Source: Bdellovibrionales bacterium (GTDB lineage: Bacteria > Bdellovibrionota > Bdellovibrionia > Bdellovibrionales > UBA1609). From it: DNA of 54,664 nt. Numbering within the stretch: the first letter of the stretch is position 1; each line of letters starts with the position of its first letter. The notes beneath the pieces were generated by a model. It was not told where the DNA came from and made no database searches. It saw only the letters and a list, made by a program, of their open reading frames with translations. Location: positions 1-54,664 of the forward strand of contig JAIBAM010000016.1 of the NCBI GenBank assembly GCA_019695175.1, read 5' to 3'. The position numbers and the translations under genes were made by a program. Positions 27,269 through 36,817 of this stretch are shown here, in pieces.

Positions 27269-28413
27269 AGACCACGATCAATGGACTTCAACTTTCCAAC
27301 AACTGTTCCTATTTTGATTTTGGATTCAATTCTCACAATAAACTTTCGGTCATCATCAGTTAACCACATCAGAATTTCACCGACGGGTTTAAAAATACCA
27401 TCCACCTGAAACTGAGGTCGGACAACTACGGTGTTAAGCACACCAATTTCAGTACTCAATTTTTCTTTCCTTAAAACATCACCCTCAAAAAGTATATTTT
27501 TCCCATCATCAGCAACATAAAATGAAAGTTTTTTCCCGGGTTTTAAAGTAAAAGTTCGTAAATAAAAAGCAGCGCTAATGACATTTTGTGAAAAATCTTT
27601 CACACTCCACACTTTACTTTTATTTTCCTCATCGCCTCCCTTGCGAACTCTTTTTTCCCAATAACTGCAGGTTAATTTTTGCCAATCAAATAAACTACGT
27701 ACATCGGCTAATTGCTTGGATTCTTTAACTGTCATAGTAAAATTGAAGGGACGCATTTTTTCATAATCAACAAAGGTTTCTGCAAAATCATCTACGGAAT
27801 AAAACTTTGAAAATAAAGCATTGGAACGGGCTGATATTTTAAATTTATAGGATTTAACCCCATTCACTTCTACCAAGGGTAGCACTTCCAAATCCATGGT
27901 ACCGGCTGTTACTTTAAAGTAGGAAAGGGCCAAAGTCACTTTTTCCCCAACGCGAAATGGATCGACCACAGGTCGTCGCCCTGAAAATCCTTCACTGTCT
28001 TCAAGAGTTGGTTGTCGCGGTTCTGGCATAACTAGCTTTCCTTTTTGCAACGTTTTATTACTGAGTTTTACCTCTTTCGTCATGGATTTCTTATTTTGTT
28101 TTTTGTGAAGGGATTTTTTATCTTTAATTGGCGTAAGATCTTTTTCTAAAGGCTTCACTTCTTTTTCAGAAGAGGTTGAAGGTGTAAGGGTGACGGAAGG
28201 GGTCTCCTTAGGAGGAAGAGGAAGTTCCTTGACGTGAATTTTTTTATCATAAATTTCATTGGTGAGTAGTTGATCGACTTTATCATATTCCAGGACGCGT
28301 GAAGCACATTGGTTTAAAACCAGTAAAAGAAACAACAACACTATAAATGTTTGGATGTTTCTCCTGCCCTCGCGATATCTAAGAATTTTCCTCTTGATCT
28401 TATTTAAATACAT
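27265..28413 (-). CDS. DUF3108 domain protein, membrane anchored
   Basis: From the ATG at 28413 (GGA 6 bases upstream) the product is 382 residues; the open frame reaches a TTG at 28497. A hydrophobic segment (TFIVLLFLLLVLNQC, ending near residue 38) could be a signal anchor or a non-canonical lipobox. A Lys/Pro/Thr-rich linker runs to about residue 150. The C-terminal 220 residues fit DUF3108: FRVGEKVTLALSYFKVTAGT, a Phe-Ser-Lys-Phe-Tyr-Ser-Val-Asp-Asp turn, and the end strand GEILMWLTDDDRKFIVRIES. Such proteins are periplasmic with an unproven role, possibly envelope lipid or polysaccharide handling. It overlaps the recJ end by 4 bp tail to tail. Confidence 0.75.
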   Translation of the reverse strand: MYLNKIKRKILRYREGRRNIQTFIVLLFLLLVLNQCASRVLEYDKVDQLLTNEIYDKKIHVKELPLPPKETPSVTLTPSTSSEKEVKPLEKDLTPIKDKKSLHKKQNKKSMTKEVKLSNKTLQKGKLVMPEPRQPTLEDSEGFSGRRPVVDPFRVGEKVTLALSYFKVTAGTMDLEVLPLVEVNGVKSYKFKISARSNALFSKFYSVDDFAETFVDYEKMRPFNFTMTVKESKQLADVRSLFDWQKLTCSYWEKRVRKGGDEENKSKVWSVKDFSQNVISAAFYLRTFTLKPGKKLSFYVADDGKNILFEGDVLRKEKLSTEIGVLNTVVVRPQFQVDGIFKPVGEILMWLTDDDRKFIVRIESKIKIGTVVGKLKSIDRGL

Positions 28414-28578
28414 TAATTCCGACCCGACTCTGAGTTGTTGGATTAAAAAGTGAACTGAATCGATAGAAACAGATATGATGTTATCCTTGACTGACAAATT
28501 TTGTCACGAAATGAATCTTCTTCACAATCTAATTATTCTTTAATTATTTAAAGGAATATTTCTGCACGAAAATTGAAA

Positions 28579-28598
28579 CCAATAATATTTTCTATTGG
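28579..28598. promoter_or_regulatory. Small inverted repeat CCAATA / TATTGG in a divergent leader
   Basis: A 6-bp palindromic pair with an 8-base spacer lies in the 246-bp gap between divergent genes (ATG at 28413 and TTG at 28660). A TAAAAT box follows at 28601. It could be an operator or chance. Confidence 0.25.
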
Positions 28599-28659
28599 CA
28601 TAAAATATGCTCGTAATTACTGTGAGGGATTTTTTCTCAATCATATTTGAGGTCAATTC

Positions 28660-29865
28660 TTGAAGTCATTTTTTAAGTCATTTTTTGAAAATTTTTTGAA
28701 AATTTCTAAATTCAAATTTTTTTGTTTTCTCGGACTGCTGATCTTTACTCCAAAAAATAGCTTCTCAATGGGAAATAATCATCAAGAGTCCCTAAGAAGA
28801 TCCTCTAGGGAAGACGTTTGCCAAACTTGCTCAGCACAAGATTTAATTGAAGTATTTTTATTACAATCTTTTATCAATGCACCTAACCCTATTATTGGAG
28901 TTTTATTATCCCAGGTACGTCAAGACTCAAGTCTAGATACATATCCATTTGCTTATTTAAACTCTTTAAGTTTAGGAAGAACAAGCCATTCTTCCTTTTA
29001 TACAACTTTTCCTCTAGCCACTATTTTAAACTTAATAAGTGGACAATCTGGAACGCCAGATGGATTGACCACCAGTCGAACAGCAAATTTTGCTTTAAAA
29101 ATAGGAACTGTTGCTTTAGAACAATTCCTTCTCCCATCCCGACAAACCTATTGGGCACAAAAATGTTTTCATTCTAGACGCGAACAAAAACTCATTGCGC
29201 CTTTATTAATCGCAAATTCTAAACCAGAAGCTAGAAATTTTTGTCTCACTCTAAACATCAACACTTCTAATCCTGATAAATTATTTACTTTGTTAAAATT
29301 CGCCGGGGACAACCCAATAGATTCTGCTCCTTCACTTTCTTCAATAAAACTCAAGCCAGGTTTTTGTCCTTATGTAGCAAAACGCCTGGTTTATTTACGT
29401 AGTATTGTGATTCAAAACACCTCATTATCTACTATCATCGGAAACTGCAACTCCGGATTTGAGGTGTTTGTATCAGGAAAGTCAGTTAGTAAAATTACGA
29501 AAACAGATGACAGTCTCAGGTTATGGACGATGAATTTTTCAATAAATAATTCAACACCAGAAAGTATTTCTTTAACTTTTTCTTCCAAAAAACCTTTAAA
29601 GTGGAAATCAATCAGATGTATTTCTGGCTCTTGTCCCCATTTAGCCCTAGCTAGTTTGAGTGTTAATTACGTTAATGGTCTATCCCTTTTAGAGGAAAGA
29701 GAAATGCCTTTCCCTAAAGGATCTTTTCAACCCAACATGGCTTGTAATAATCACTCAGGAAGAATAAACAGTGCAATTGCTTCAATGTGTTATTTTTTTA
29801 TAAGTAATTACTTGTTAGCTCTCAACTATGAGAAAATAGCTTCCTGTATGAACCCGACGATTTAA
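28660..29865 (+). CDS. Orphan secreted protein, unknown function
   Basis: The TTG start has GAGG 7-10 bases upstream. The first 33 or so residues form a Lys/Phe-rich signal peptide (FFCFLGLLIFTPKNSFS). The 401-residue product has a CQTC pair at about residues 54-57 and several more scattered Cys, including FCPYVAKR and SGSCPHLALA. It is Ser- and Leu-rich with AT-rich codons. No domain is recognised. It stands alone, divergent from the DUF3108 gene and convergent with the nuclease-like gene. It resembles the other orphan exported genes here (17722, 45267, 46782) in style but not in sequence that I can see. Confidence 0.6.
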   Translation: MKSFFKSFFENFLKISKFKFFCFLGLLIFTPKNSFSMGNNHQESLRRSSREDVCQTCSAQDLIEVFLLQSFINAPNPIIGVLLSQVRQDSSLDTYPFAYLNSLSLGRTSHSSFYTTFPLATILNLISGQSGTPDGLTTSRTANFALKIGTVALEQFLLPSRQTYWAQKCFHSRREQKLIAPLLIANSKPEARNFCLTLNINTSNPDKLFTLLKFAGDNPIDSAPSLSSIKLKPGFCPYVAKRLVYLRSIVIQNTSLSTIIGNCNSGFEVFVSGKSVSKITKTDDSLRLWTMNFSINNSTPESISLTFSSKKPLKWKSIRCISGSCPHLALASLSVNYVNGLSLLEEREMPFPKGSFQPNMACNNHSGRINSAIASMCYFFISNYLLALNYEKIASCMNPTI

Positions 29866-29880
29866 TTACTTTAGTGCACC

Positions 29881-30636
29881 TCATGAAGGCCAAATGAAGT
29901 CTGCAATCAAGGCCTGATGATCTGAAATATTTTGCCACTTTTTTTCATTAAATACTTGGGCTTTATTGAGTTTAAGTCCTCTAAAATAAATCCGATCCAA
30001 TGGCAACAAAGGCAACCAAGCAGGAAACGTCTTCAAGTGTTTCCCATTTGTCTCCAAACCCACTTCACTAAGATTTAATTGCTCCCGAAGTTGTCGAGTT
30101 GCAAGTTCACGCCAATCATTAAAATCACCCGCCACTAACAAAGGCTCATTTTTTGAAATCATACTTTGAATAAGATCAATAAGCCGCGTGAGTTGAACCT
30201 TCCTTCCTCTTTCAAAAAGATCTAAGTGTAAACAGATTATATGAATATTTTTTTTGTGGTATTGAATCACACCATGAAGCAATCCTCTTTTTTCAAAGCG
30301 AGAGTTCGAGATATCGATATTTGTCCAAGAATCGAAAGGGAATTTACTTAAAATTGCATTGCCATGATGCCCATTGGTATATATCGCATTTTTCCCATAA
30401 GCCGAATGAGTCCATACTGAGTCGGCGAGAAATTCCAGATGATCGCCACCAAGACCGGCTTTGGCGTGAATCGATTTTTGCGAATGACCCATAACTTCCT
30501 GCAAAAAAACAATGTCCGCAGTAACATGGCGAAGTGCCTCTCGAATTTGTTTTAAATTCACATTAAGACCGCTAGCCCCAAGGCCCTTACGGATGTTAAA
30601 GGTCATAACGCGAAATTGCTTTAGTTCTTTAACCAC
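29881..30636 (-). CDS. Endonuclease/exonuclease/phosphatase (EEP) family hydrolase
   Basis: The 251-residue protein has the EEP motif series. These are MTFNIRKGLG (Asn of motif 1), FLQEV (metal-binding Glu, about residue 46), HGNAILSKFP, HLDLFERGRKVQL, VAGDFNDW (Asp and Asn), LDRIYFRG and the terminal SDHQALIADF (catalytic Asp-His). The family splits phosphodiesters in DNA, lipids or nucleotides; the substrate cannot be told. There is no signal peptide, so it is probably cytoplasmic. The start is a GTG. It follows the 142-codon secreted gene by 12 bp and is likely co-transcribed with it. Confidence 0.85.
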   Translation of the reverse strand: MVKELKQFRVMTFNIRKGLGASGLNVNLKQIREALRHVTADIVFLQEVMGHSQKSIHAKAGLGGDHLEFLADSVWTHSAYGKNAIYTNGHHGNAILSKFPFDSWTNIDISNSRFEKRGLLHGVIQYHKKNIHIICLHLDLFERGRKVQLTRLIDLIQSMISKNEPLLVAGDFNDWRELATRQLREQLNLSEVGLETNGKHLKTFPAWLPLLPLDRIYFRGLKLNKAQVFNEKKWQNISDHQALIADFIWPS

Positions 30637-30648
30637 AGTTTTAAAGAC

Positions 30649-31077
30649 CTATTTCTGAGGTTTCACATCAGGTCGATTGATTTTTTCAGCCAGCTCTTTG
30701 AGCTTGGATTTTTGCTCTGGACTCCATTTGTTAACAAAAGTTGCAGGATCACGTTTAAACTTTTCCATTAATTCTTGCATTTTTTTGGCGTCTCCATTGG
30801 ATTCACGAACCACTTGCGCAAAGACCTCAGCCGCTAAATTATAGGCCCCATCAACAGCTTTGGGATCTCCGCCGAACATCTCTTTAACCATGGCGTCCGA
30901 GGCTTTAGCCTTACTATCTTTCTGGATCGCAGCATCCCTTTCTTTTTGATTACGAAGCAACTCCTGAGTCTGTTGTAAAGCCTGTTCATTGTATTTATCA
31001 AGGCCTTCTTGGGTAAAGGCGGAAGTTGATAAAAAAAATAACCCTGCAATAAATAAATACCTAGATTTTATAAGCAT
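30649..31077 (-). CDS. Small exported helical protein, unknown function
   Basis: From the ATG at 31077 the product is 142 residues. It has a signal peptide (SRYLFIAGLFFLSTSAFT, cleavage near residue 22). The rest is Lys/Gln/Glu-rich, likely helical, with no Cys after cleavage. A GTG two codons upstream is the other possible start. No family is recognised. It is the first gene of a likely two-gene unit with the EEP hydrolase. Confidence 0.6.
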   Translation of the reverse strand: MLIKSRYLFIAGLFFLSTSAFTQEGLDKYNEQALQQTQELLRNQKERDAAIQKDSKAKASDAMVKEMFGGDPKAVDGAYNLAAEVFAQVVRESNGDAKKMQELMEKFKRDPATFVNKWSPEQKSKLKELAEKINRPDVKPQK

Positions 31078-31133
31078 GAACACTTATCGGTGTTTTGAAT
31101 TGATATTTAATGGCTGTAGATAAAAAAATAAAT

Positions 31134-32342
31134 TTACCAAAAATATCTTAAAATAAGACTCAAATCTGAGTAGAGAATTTCACGAGATCCTTCCACATTT
31201 TGTTGCAAAATAGGGTCATAAAATGAGATTTGATTTTTAAACCAAGCTCCGGACCACTCTGCACCTAAACTTAAATTTTTATTTAGCTTACGACTTAAAT
31301 TTAAGGAACCAGAAACAGCGGACTGGGTTTTGTTATTTATGGTTCGATCTGAGGCACTTTGTTGAATAATGTACTCTGGTCCAAAACGAATTAATAATAT
31401 CCATTCCGATAGTGGCAAACAGATCACTCCTTGCAAGAGGACTGTATTTAGGGTTTGGGAATTGAGTGTGACTTGATCATCATCTATTGCTGTGAGCAGT
31501 GGAATTTTATGTCGTTTGAAACCTCCGTTGATCCCCCAGGTGATCCATTGCTTTTGCGCTAAGGGCTTCATCCACTCTGTTTCCAAGGACCAAACTGTCC
31601 ATCGGTAATTTGGATTCCCTACAAAATCAGTGGAATTGGATTTTACCACGCCAGGAATGGAAAAATATTTCAATTTTGCTTTGATTTCTGGTGCCCATTG
31701 CCAACCCAAACCCAATCGATAAGAAAGGCCGCCTAAGGAAGCATATTGGGCATCTGTCACATCAGTAAACTTATGTTGATATTGGGAAAAGCTTGTACCC
31801 AGACCCAGCTCTACGTTCCAAACTTTCTTTTTCTTTTTCGCAATTTTGGGAGTTTGAATTTTGGAAACCTTGTTCACTTGTGTTTTCTCTGAATCGTTGT
31901 GAACAGTTTGATTTTCTAACTTTTCAGATTCATTTCCTTGAGTTGTAAAATTTTCTGTATTCAACTCTTTTTCATTTTGTTTTGCAGTTTCCTCGATGAT
32001 TTCTATTTTATCCTGTGGAGCCATCAAACCCCAAGGATAAATCTTTTTTCCTAGAGCTCGATTCATTTCATCAAAAACATATAAAGATCTACCGGATTGA
32101 ATATAATTAGGATTTTTTATTTTTGGGTTAAGCGAAAGGTTTTGGGACAGACTCCCTTTTTTTCCATATATGGGTCGATTTGAAAAAAAATGACTGATTT
32201 CTGAAAGGGTGTCCCCATGATGAATTTGATATTCAACGATGGGTACGGGATCAGCCAAACAAAATATGGCAAAACCCCAAACAGAAAAACTGAGGGTTGA
32301 ATAAAAAAATGCTTTTCTAAAAAGTGCTCTTTGAGAACGCAT
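31134..32342 (-). CDS. LysM-like domain plus outer-membrane beta-barrel protein
   Basis: The 402-residue product has a signal peptide (hydrophobic about residues 10-29). Residues 34-90 resemble a LysM domain (YQIHHGDTLSEISHFF, then NPNYIQSGRSLYVF), which binds peptidoglycan sugar chains. A Glu/Lys/Asn-rich linker runs to about residue 170. The last 230 residues show alternating strands and end in SLILRYFW, with an aromatic last residue as in outer-membrane barrels. A protein that bridges the outer membrane and the wall is a reasonable inference. It shares its plan with the SH3-barrel protein at 9705. Confidence 0.65.
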   Translation of the reverse strand: MRSQRALFRKAFFYSTLSFSVWGFAIFCLADPVPIVEYQIHHGDTLSEISHFFSNRPIYGKKGSLSQNLSLNPKIKNPNYIQSGRSLYVFDEMNRALGKKIYPWGLMAPQDKIEIIEETAKQNEKELNTENFTTQGNESEKLENQTVHNDSEKTQVNKVSKIQTPKIAKKKKKVWNVELGLGTSFSQYQHKFTDVTDAQYASLGGLSYRLGLGWQWAPEIKAKLKYFSIPGVVKSNSTDFVGNPNYRWTVWSLETEWMKPLAQKQWITWGINGGFKRHKIPLLTAIDDDQVTLNSQTLNTVLLQGVICLPLSEWILLIRFGPEYIIQQSASDRTINNKTQSAVSGSLNLSRKLNKNLSLGAEWSGAWFKNQISFYDPILQQNVEGSREILYSDLSLILRYFW

Positions 32343-32441
32343 TCCATCTTATTATCTATTTGATCCACAAAAATTTAAAGATCTGGTCCAGTGTTTTCAT
32401 TTGTGACCTAAGGCCGAATCTAGGAATACTCTCTTAGAGTT

Positions 32442-32465
32442 GGGTCGTATTTACGAATACGACCC
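32442..32465. terminator. Perfect 10-bp hairpin between two minus-strand genes
   Basis: GGGTCGTATT (32442-32451) pairs perfectly with AATACGACCC (32456-32465) across a TACG loop. It lies 17 bp past the stop of the zinc-ribbon/TPR gene. There is no U-run on either strand, so it may be a Rho-assisted terminator, an mRNA 3'-end stabiliser or a protein-binding site. Confidence 0.45.
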
Positions 32466-32482
32466 TCAAATAAATTAAGTAA

Positions 32483-33211
32483 CTATTTAACAGCTGCTTG
32501 AACCAAAGTTTTATATTCGTCCTCCATAAACAAAGAGGCGGATGGAGAAGAACTGCGCACTGTTTTTATAAGATTCAAGGCCTGATCATTTCTCTTGTTA
32601 TTGACCAGCATTTTAACGTAATTTTGTGTGACAGTAATTTGAAGTGCTTCTGGGCGGGCCTTAAGAACCTGATCGTAGTAATTGGAAGCAAGATCCACCT
32701 CACCTAACTCACCCAACGCTTTTGCAAATTGATAACTGGCTTCCAAATCTAGCCCCCCTTGCTTGAAATAATGATTAAAGGATTGGGTAGCTAACTTGGT
32801 TTTTTTTAATTTCATTTGGTATTTACCCAATTCCGCCAGAGCTTCTAAATTTCCCTTTTCAGCCATTTGGGATAAACTGGACTCCACACATTCATGTTTG
32901 AGTCTTTCTTTACAAATGCCAATAATTTGAGTCAAATCTTCCATGGATGCTGTATGAGTCATCTGTTTGATCTTTAATGGTATAATGCTAAGAGCAAATT
33001 TATCCCAACTGGCCGATTGCAACAGACCCACAGTAAATAAAAACGCAACAAGTATGGCTACTTTAATAAACCGCTTTTCAAATCGAATATCCTCTCGGAT
33101 ATCCGTCGCATTGTCGGTAAACCCACATTGGGAACAAATCACTGGATTAAAACCCAACCTTTCTGAATCAATTTGTTCTTGGCAGCGGGGACAAACTCCG
33201 AATTGAAGCAT
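32483..33211 (-). CDS. Zinc-ribbon membrane protein with TPR-like repeats
   Basis: The ATG at 33211 has GAGG 6-9 bases upstream and gives 242 residues. Two Cys pairs (CPRCQE at about residue 8 and CSQCGF at about 28) form a short N-terminal zinc ribbon. One membrane helix follows (about residues 49-66), and then helical repeats with TPR-like spacing (ALAELGKYQMKLKKTKLATQ; ASYQFAKALGELGEVDLASN). This layout suggests a cytoplasmic ribbon and a periplasmic repeat scaffold for protein contacts. No named family is recognised. A strong hairpin lies just after the stop. Confidence 0.6.
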   Translation of the reverse strand: MLQFGVCPRCQEQIDSERLGFNPVICSQCGFTDNATDIREDIRFEKRFIKVAILVAFLFTVGLLQSASWDKFALSIIPLKIKQMTHTASMEDLTQIIGICKERLKHECVESSLSQMAEKGNLEALAELGKYQMKLKKTKLATQSFNHYFKQGGLDLEASYQFAKALGELGEVDLASNYYDQVLKARPEALQITVTQNYVKMLVNNKRNDQALNLIKTVRSSSPSASLFMEDEYKTLVQAAVK

Positions 33212-33420
33212 ATTAGACCTCACCTTTTAAACCCCCCAAGGATCCATAAAGCAAAGTTCAGACCTAGACTTAATTGCAAAATAAAATGAGCCTAGAGAAC
33301 TTCAAACTCATCCAGTATGAAAAAAAGTGATTTGTAGGGACAAATTCTGTAACTTTGCTTTGAACCAGTTCAGAAATAGCTTAAATGGTGAACGATTAAG
33401 TGAGAGAGGGGGAGAATCCA

Positions 33421-34218
33421 TTGATAAGAGGCTTAAGATCTAACTTAAATTTATTTACTAAAACCATTTGGATTTTTTTTGTTTTGACGGCAATAACCTT
33501 GAATAATCTACCGCAAAAAGCTATGGCTTCTGGGGACTTACAGATGGGATTGAGTGGCCGCACCTATCCCCTTGGAGGAACCTTAAACCTGGAATCAGGT
33601 TATAAAATTTTAATTTGGGGGTCCGATAACAACCAAAGCCCTTTGCAGGGTTACCTACGTCCCTCTCTTCAATATAAAAATGCAGGCCAGTACAATGCGG
33701 GAACCCTTAAATTGGAGTTTTTTCCCGTTTCAATTCTTGGTATTGCTGGAGGCGGGGAAAGTGTCTCTAACAACACCAAATATAAACCATTTAATTGCCA
33801 AACCTACCAATGTTTAGGGAAAACCTGGCGCACCTTTGTGGAAACCACACTAAAAGTAGGTTACGGTCCCTGGTTTGTTTTAGGACGAGGGCGCTTGGAA
33901 GATTGGCATCAGGAACCAGGACACAGTAAGGATTTTATTGAACCCAATTCCGGTCTGGCCGCAAAGTTTGATGGGGATCGCTTGAAAAATTTATTGGTTG
34001 CCACTGGATGGAAACTCAATGACCATTGGACCCTTCTTTATACCGGCATTTTTGCACAAATGATGATAACCCGAGGAAAATCAGAAACCCAACTGGGGTT
34101 GGTCAAATGGAACCACGAAGGCTGGGAAATATACCTGGGCGCTGGCACCTATCGCTCTGAACTAAAGCCAATAGCCGTGACAGCTGTGTTGGACATCAAC
34201 TATAAGTTTGTTTTCTAA
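33421..34218 (+). CDS. Exported beta-rich (probable outer-membrane) protein
   Basis: The open frame begins with a GTG at 33400, but the TTG at 33421 follows a GAGAGGGGGAG ribosome binding site and is preferred, giving 265 residues. A signal peptide (hydrophobic about residues 15-32, cleavage after KAMAS) is followed by Gly- and aromatic-rich strands with short turns, ending DINYKFVF with a terminal Phe. This fits an outer-membrane barrel. One Cys pair (NCQTYQC) could form a disulfide. No family is recognised. It lies 30 bp before trpS and may share its message. Confidence 0.6.
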   Translation: MIRGLRSNLNLFTKTIWIFFVLTAITLNNLPQKAMASGDLQMGLSGRTYPLGGTLNLESGYKILIWGSDNNQSPLQGYLRPSLQYKNAGQYNAGTLKLEFFPVSILGIAGGGESVSNNTKYKPFNCQTYQCLGKTWRTFVETTLKVGYGPWFVLGRGRLEDWHQEPGHSKDFIEPNSGLAAKFDGDRLKNLLVATGWKLNDHWTLLYTGIFAQMMITRGKSETQLGLVKWNHEGWEIYLGAGTYRSELKPIAVTAVLDINYKFVF

Positions 34219-34248
34219 TTTAATTTTGAAAGGACCAAGGAATTATCC

Positions 34249-35250
34249 ATGTCACAAAAAACAATTCTTACCGGAGTGAAACCCACAGGCCAACCCCACT
34301 TGGGAAATTACCTTGGTGCGATGAAACCAGCCATAGAACTATCAAAACAGCCCAAGACCCAGACCTATTTGTTCATCGCAGACTATCACTCCCTGATCAC
34401 CGTTCACAAAAGAGACGAACTCAATCATATGATTTATGAAGTGGCTGCCACCTGGCTCGCTTGTGGTTTAGATCCAAGCCGTACCTGCTTTTACAAACAA
34501 TCTTCGATTCCTGAAATTTTTGAATTAAATTGGATTCTTTCCTGCTTCACCCCAAAAGGTTTATTAAACAGAGCCCATGCCTATAAAGCCAAAATACAAG
34601 AGAATCAAGAACTGGGACGAACTGATTTGGATACTGGAGTCAGCATGGGTCTCTTTAATTATCCTGTTCTCATGGCAGCTGACATCGTCATTTTCAATGC
34701 TGATGAAATTCCTGTGGGAGAGGATCAAATCCAACATTTGGAAATGGCACGGGACATGGTACAAAAGTTTAACCGACAATATGGCGAAGTTTTGAGGCTT
34801 CCCCAGTTTAGTCTTAAAAGGCAAAAATTAATCCCAGGACTGGACGGTCGAAAAATGTCGAAAAGCTATGACAACCACATCTTTCTTTTTTTGGAAGAAA
34901 AGAAATTACGAAAACAAATTATGAAAATTAAAACTGACTCTTTGCCTCCAGAAGCACCAAAGGACCCAAACCAGTCTACAATTTTTGAATTATATCAATT
35001 TTTTGCCTCGGAATCCCAAATCGAAGCTCTTCGTCAACGATATCTGAACGGTATTGGTTGGGGAGAAGCTAAAGAAGAACTCTTCCAACTCTTAAATAGC
35101 CACTTGGCAAAACCAAGGGAAGAATATCGGCGCTGGATGAATGAAAAAGCTGAACTTGAAAAGCTGCTGATTGCTGGCGCTGATCGCGCTCGACAGGAAG
35201 CTCAACAGCTCTTAAAAAAAGTAAGGCAAGCCATCGGCGTGGAATCTTAA
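34249..35250 (+). CDS. trpS: Tryptophanyl-tRNA synthetase
   Basis: This class I synthetase charges tRNA-Trp. The 333-residue length is typical. The HIGH motif appears as PTGQPHLGNYLGA (residues 11-23) and the KMSKS motif as GRKMSKSYDN (about residue 203). LMAADIVIFNADEIPVGEDQ and QHLEMARDM match the Trp-specific core. A strong AAGGA ribosome binding site precedes the ATG. I see no leader peptide or T-box upstream. Confidence 0.96.
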   Translation: MSQKTILTGVKPTGQPHLGNYLGAMKPAIELSKQPKTQTYLFIADYHSLITVHKRDELNHMIYEVAATWLACGLDPSRTCFYKQSSIPEIFELNWILSCFTPKGLLNRAHAYKAKIQENQELGRTDLDTGVSMGLFNYPVLMAADIVIFNADEIPVGEDQIQHLEMARDMVQKFNRQYGEVLRLPQFSLKRQKLIPGLDGRKMSKSYDNHIFLFLEEKKLRKQIMKIKTDSLPPEAPKDPNQSTIFELYQFFASESQIEALRQRYLNGIGWGEAKEELFQLLNSHLAKPREEYRRWMNEKAELEKLLIAGADRARQEAQQLLKKVRQAIGVES

Positions 35251-35299
35251 AGCCCGGTTCGCGCGACACAACACCCTGACTCTTTTATTAAGCCCTTTA

Positions 35300-36721
35300 T
35301 TAAGCTTGCCTTGCCCGTCCATCCACAGCAAGAGCGGCTTCTCGTATGACTTCAGAAAGGGTCGGATGGGCGTGAAAACTTCGCGCTAAATCTTCACTAC
35401 TACCACCAAACTCCATAGCCACCACAGCCTCAGCAATCATATCGGAAGCTCTTGGCCCTAGGATGTGCACTCCCAAAATCCTGTCCGATGGAGCCGACTC
35501 AGCCAGGATTTTGACCTGACCCTCTGTAAATCCCATAGCCTTGGCACGACCATTGGCAGTGAAATTAAAAGTTCCAGAGCGATAAGCAATTCCTTTACTT
35601 TTAAGCTGCTCCTCCGTGGCCCCCACAGAAGCCATTTCTGGCCATGTATAGATGACCCCAGGAACTGTTTCATAATTCACATGACCGGGTTTGCCCGCTA
35701 AAATTTCAGCCAGAGCTACGCCTTCTTCTTCTGCTTTATGAGCCAACATAGGACCGCGGATTAAGTCACCTATAGCATAAATATTATTTATATTAGTTTG
35801 AAAATGATCGTCCACAAGAACTCGCCCTTGTGGATCACAGGAAATACCTAGGGTCTCCAAACCTAAACCTTCTGAGTAAGGTCGACGGCCTGTAGCCACC
35901 AAAACAAAATCGCCGTCTATACTTTGTTTTTGCTGATCTTTGACTGATTCAAAGTGAACTTGTAAGGGCGATTGAGAAGATTGCGTCGGTTCAACTCCGG
36001 TGACTTTACTTTCTAAATAAAACTTCATCCCTTGTTTTTTAAGCAACTGCAAAAGTCTCTTGCTCATGGATTGATCCATACCGGCACATATATACGGAGA
36101 ATATTCAATCACAGAAACCTGTGCTCCCAATCTCAGCCAAACAGAACCCAGTTCCAATCCAATCACTCCACCCCCAACAACGATGAGATGATTGGGAACT
36201 GACGAGAGTGTTAAAGCTTCAGTACTGGTGATGACTCTTTGTCGATCTATTTTTATTCCTGGAAGCGAATTAGGAACGCTTCCTGTGGCTAAAACAATGA
36301 AACGTGCCAAAAAGGTCTTCTTCATCCCAGCACTGTCAGTAACTTCGACTTGCTCTTTTGAAATCAAACGACCTGTACCTGAAATCCGGGTGATTTGGTT
36401 TTTTTTAAATAAAAACTCGATACCCAAGGTCAACTCTTTCACAATTTTTTCTTTTCTGCCCATCATCGTCGGCAGATCTAAAGCAACTTGGGATACCCGA
36501 ACCCCATGTTGGGACAACTCATGTTGAGTAAATGAATAGTGTTCACTTGAATCCAAAAGAGCTTTTGAAGGGATACATCCCACGTTCAAGCAGGTACCAC
36601 CCAACGTTTTTTCTTTTTCCACAACACCCACTTTAAATCCCAATTGTGCTGCACGCACAGCACCTACGTACCCACCCGGACCCGAACCAATAATGATAAT
36701 GTCAAATTGTTCAGAACTCAT
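35300..36721 (-). CDS. lpdA: Dihydrolipoamide dehydrogenase (E3)
   Basis: It reoxidises the lipoyl groups of the 2-oxoacid dehydrogenase complex with NAD+. The ATG at 36721 has AAGGA 8-12 bases upstream and gives 473 residues; the open frame runs six codons further. The FAD site is IIGSGPGGYVGA, the redox-active disulfide GGTCLNVGCIPSKAL. The NAD site is VVGGGVIGLELGSVW, with YAIGDLIRGPMLAHKAEEEG later. The C-terminal catalytic HAHPTLSEV is intact. It is the last gene of the sucA-sucB-lpd operon, 96 bp after sucB. Confidence 0.95.
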   Translation of the reverse strand: MSSEQFDIIIIGSGPGGYVGAVRAAQLGFKVGVVEKEKTLGGTCLNVGCIPSKALLDSSEHYSFTQHELSQHGVRVSQVALDLPTMMGRKEKIVKELTLGIEFLFKKNQITRISGTGRLISKEQVEVTDSAGMKKTFLARFIVLATGSVPNSLPGIKIDRQRVITSTEALTLSSVPNHLIVVGGGVIGLELGSVWLRLGAQVSVIEYSPYICAGMDQSMSKRLLQLLKKQGMKFYLESKVTGVEPTQSSQSPLQVHFESVKDQQKQSIDGDFVLVATGRRPYSEGLGLETLGISCDPQGRVLVDDHFQTNINNIYAIGDLIRGPMLAHKAEEEGVALAEILAGKPGHVNYETVPGVIYTWPEMASVGATEEQLKSKGIAYRSGTFNFTANGRAKAMGFTEGQVKILAESAPSDRILGVHILGPRASDMIAEAVVAMEFGGSSEDLARSFHAHPTLSEVIREAALAVDGRARQA

Positions 36722-36817
36722 GAATTTTCCTTTATTCAAACTGTCTTTGATTGATGATTCTTCAAAACTTTTTTTGTTCCGCCCCGCTTTTGGACGGTAA
36801 CCCCTCGGACTCAGAAC

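Noticed and set aside
36192-36527. 111-codon plus-strand ORF opposite lpdA
   Set aside because: It is antisense to the FAD/NAD-binding core of lpdA and has no independent support.
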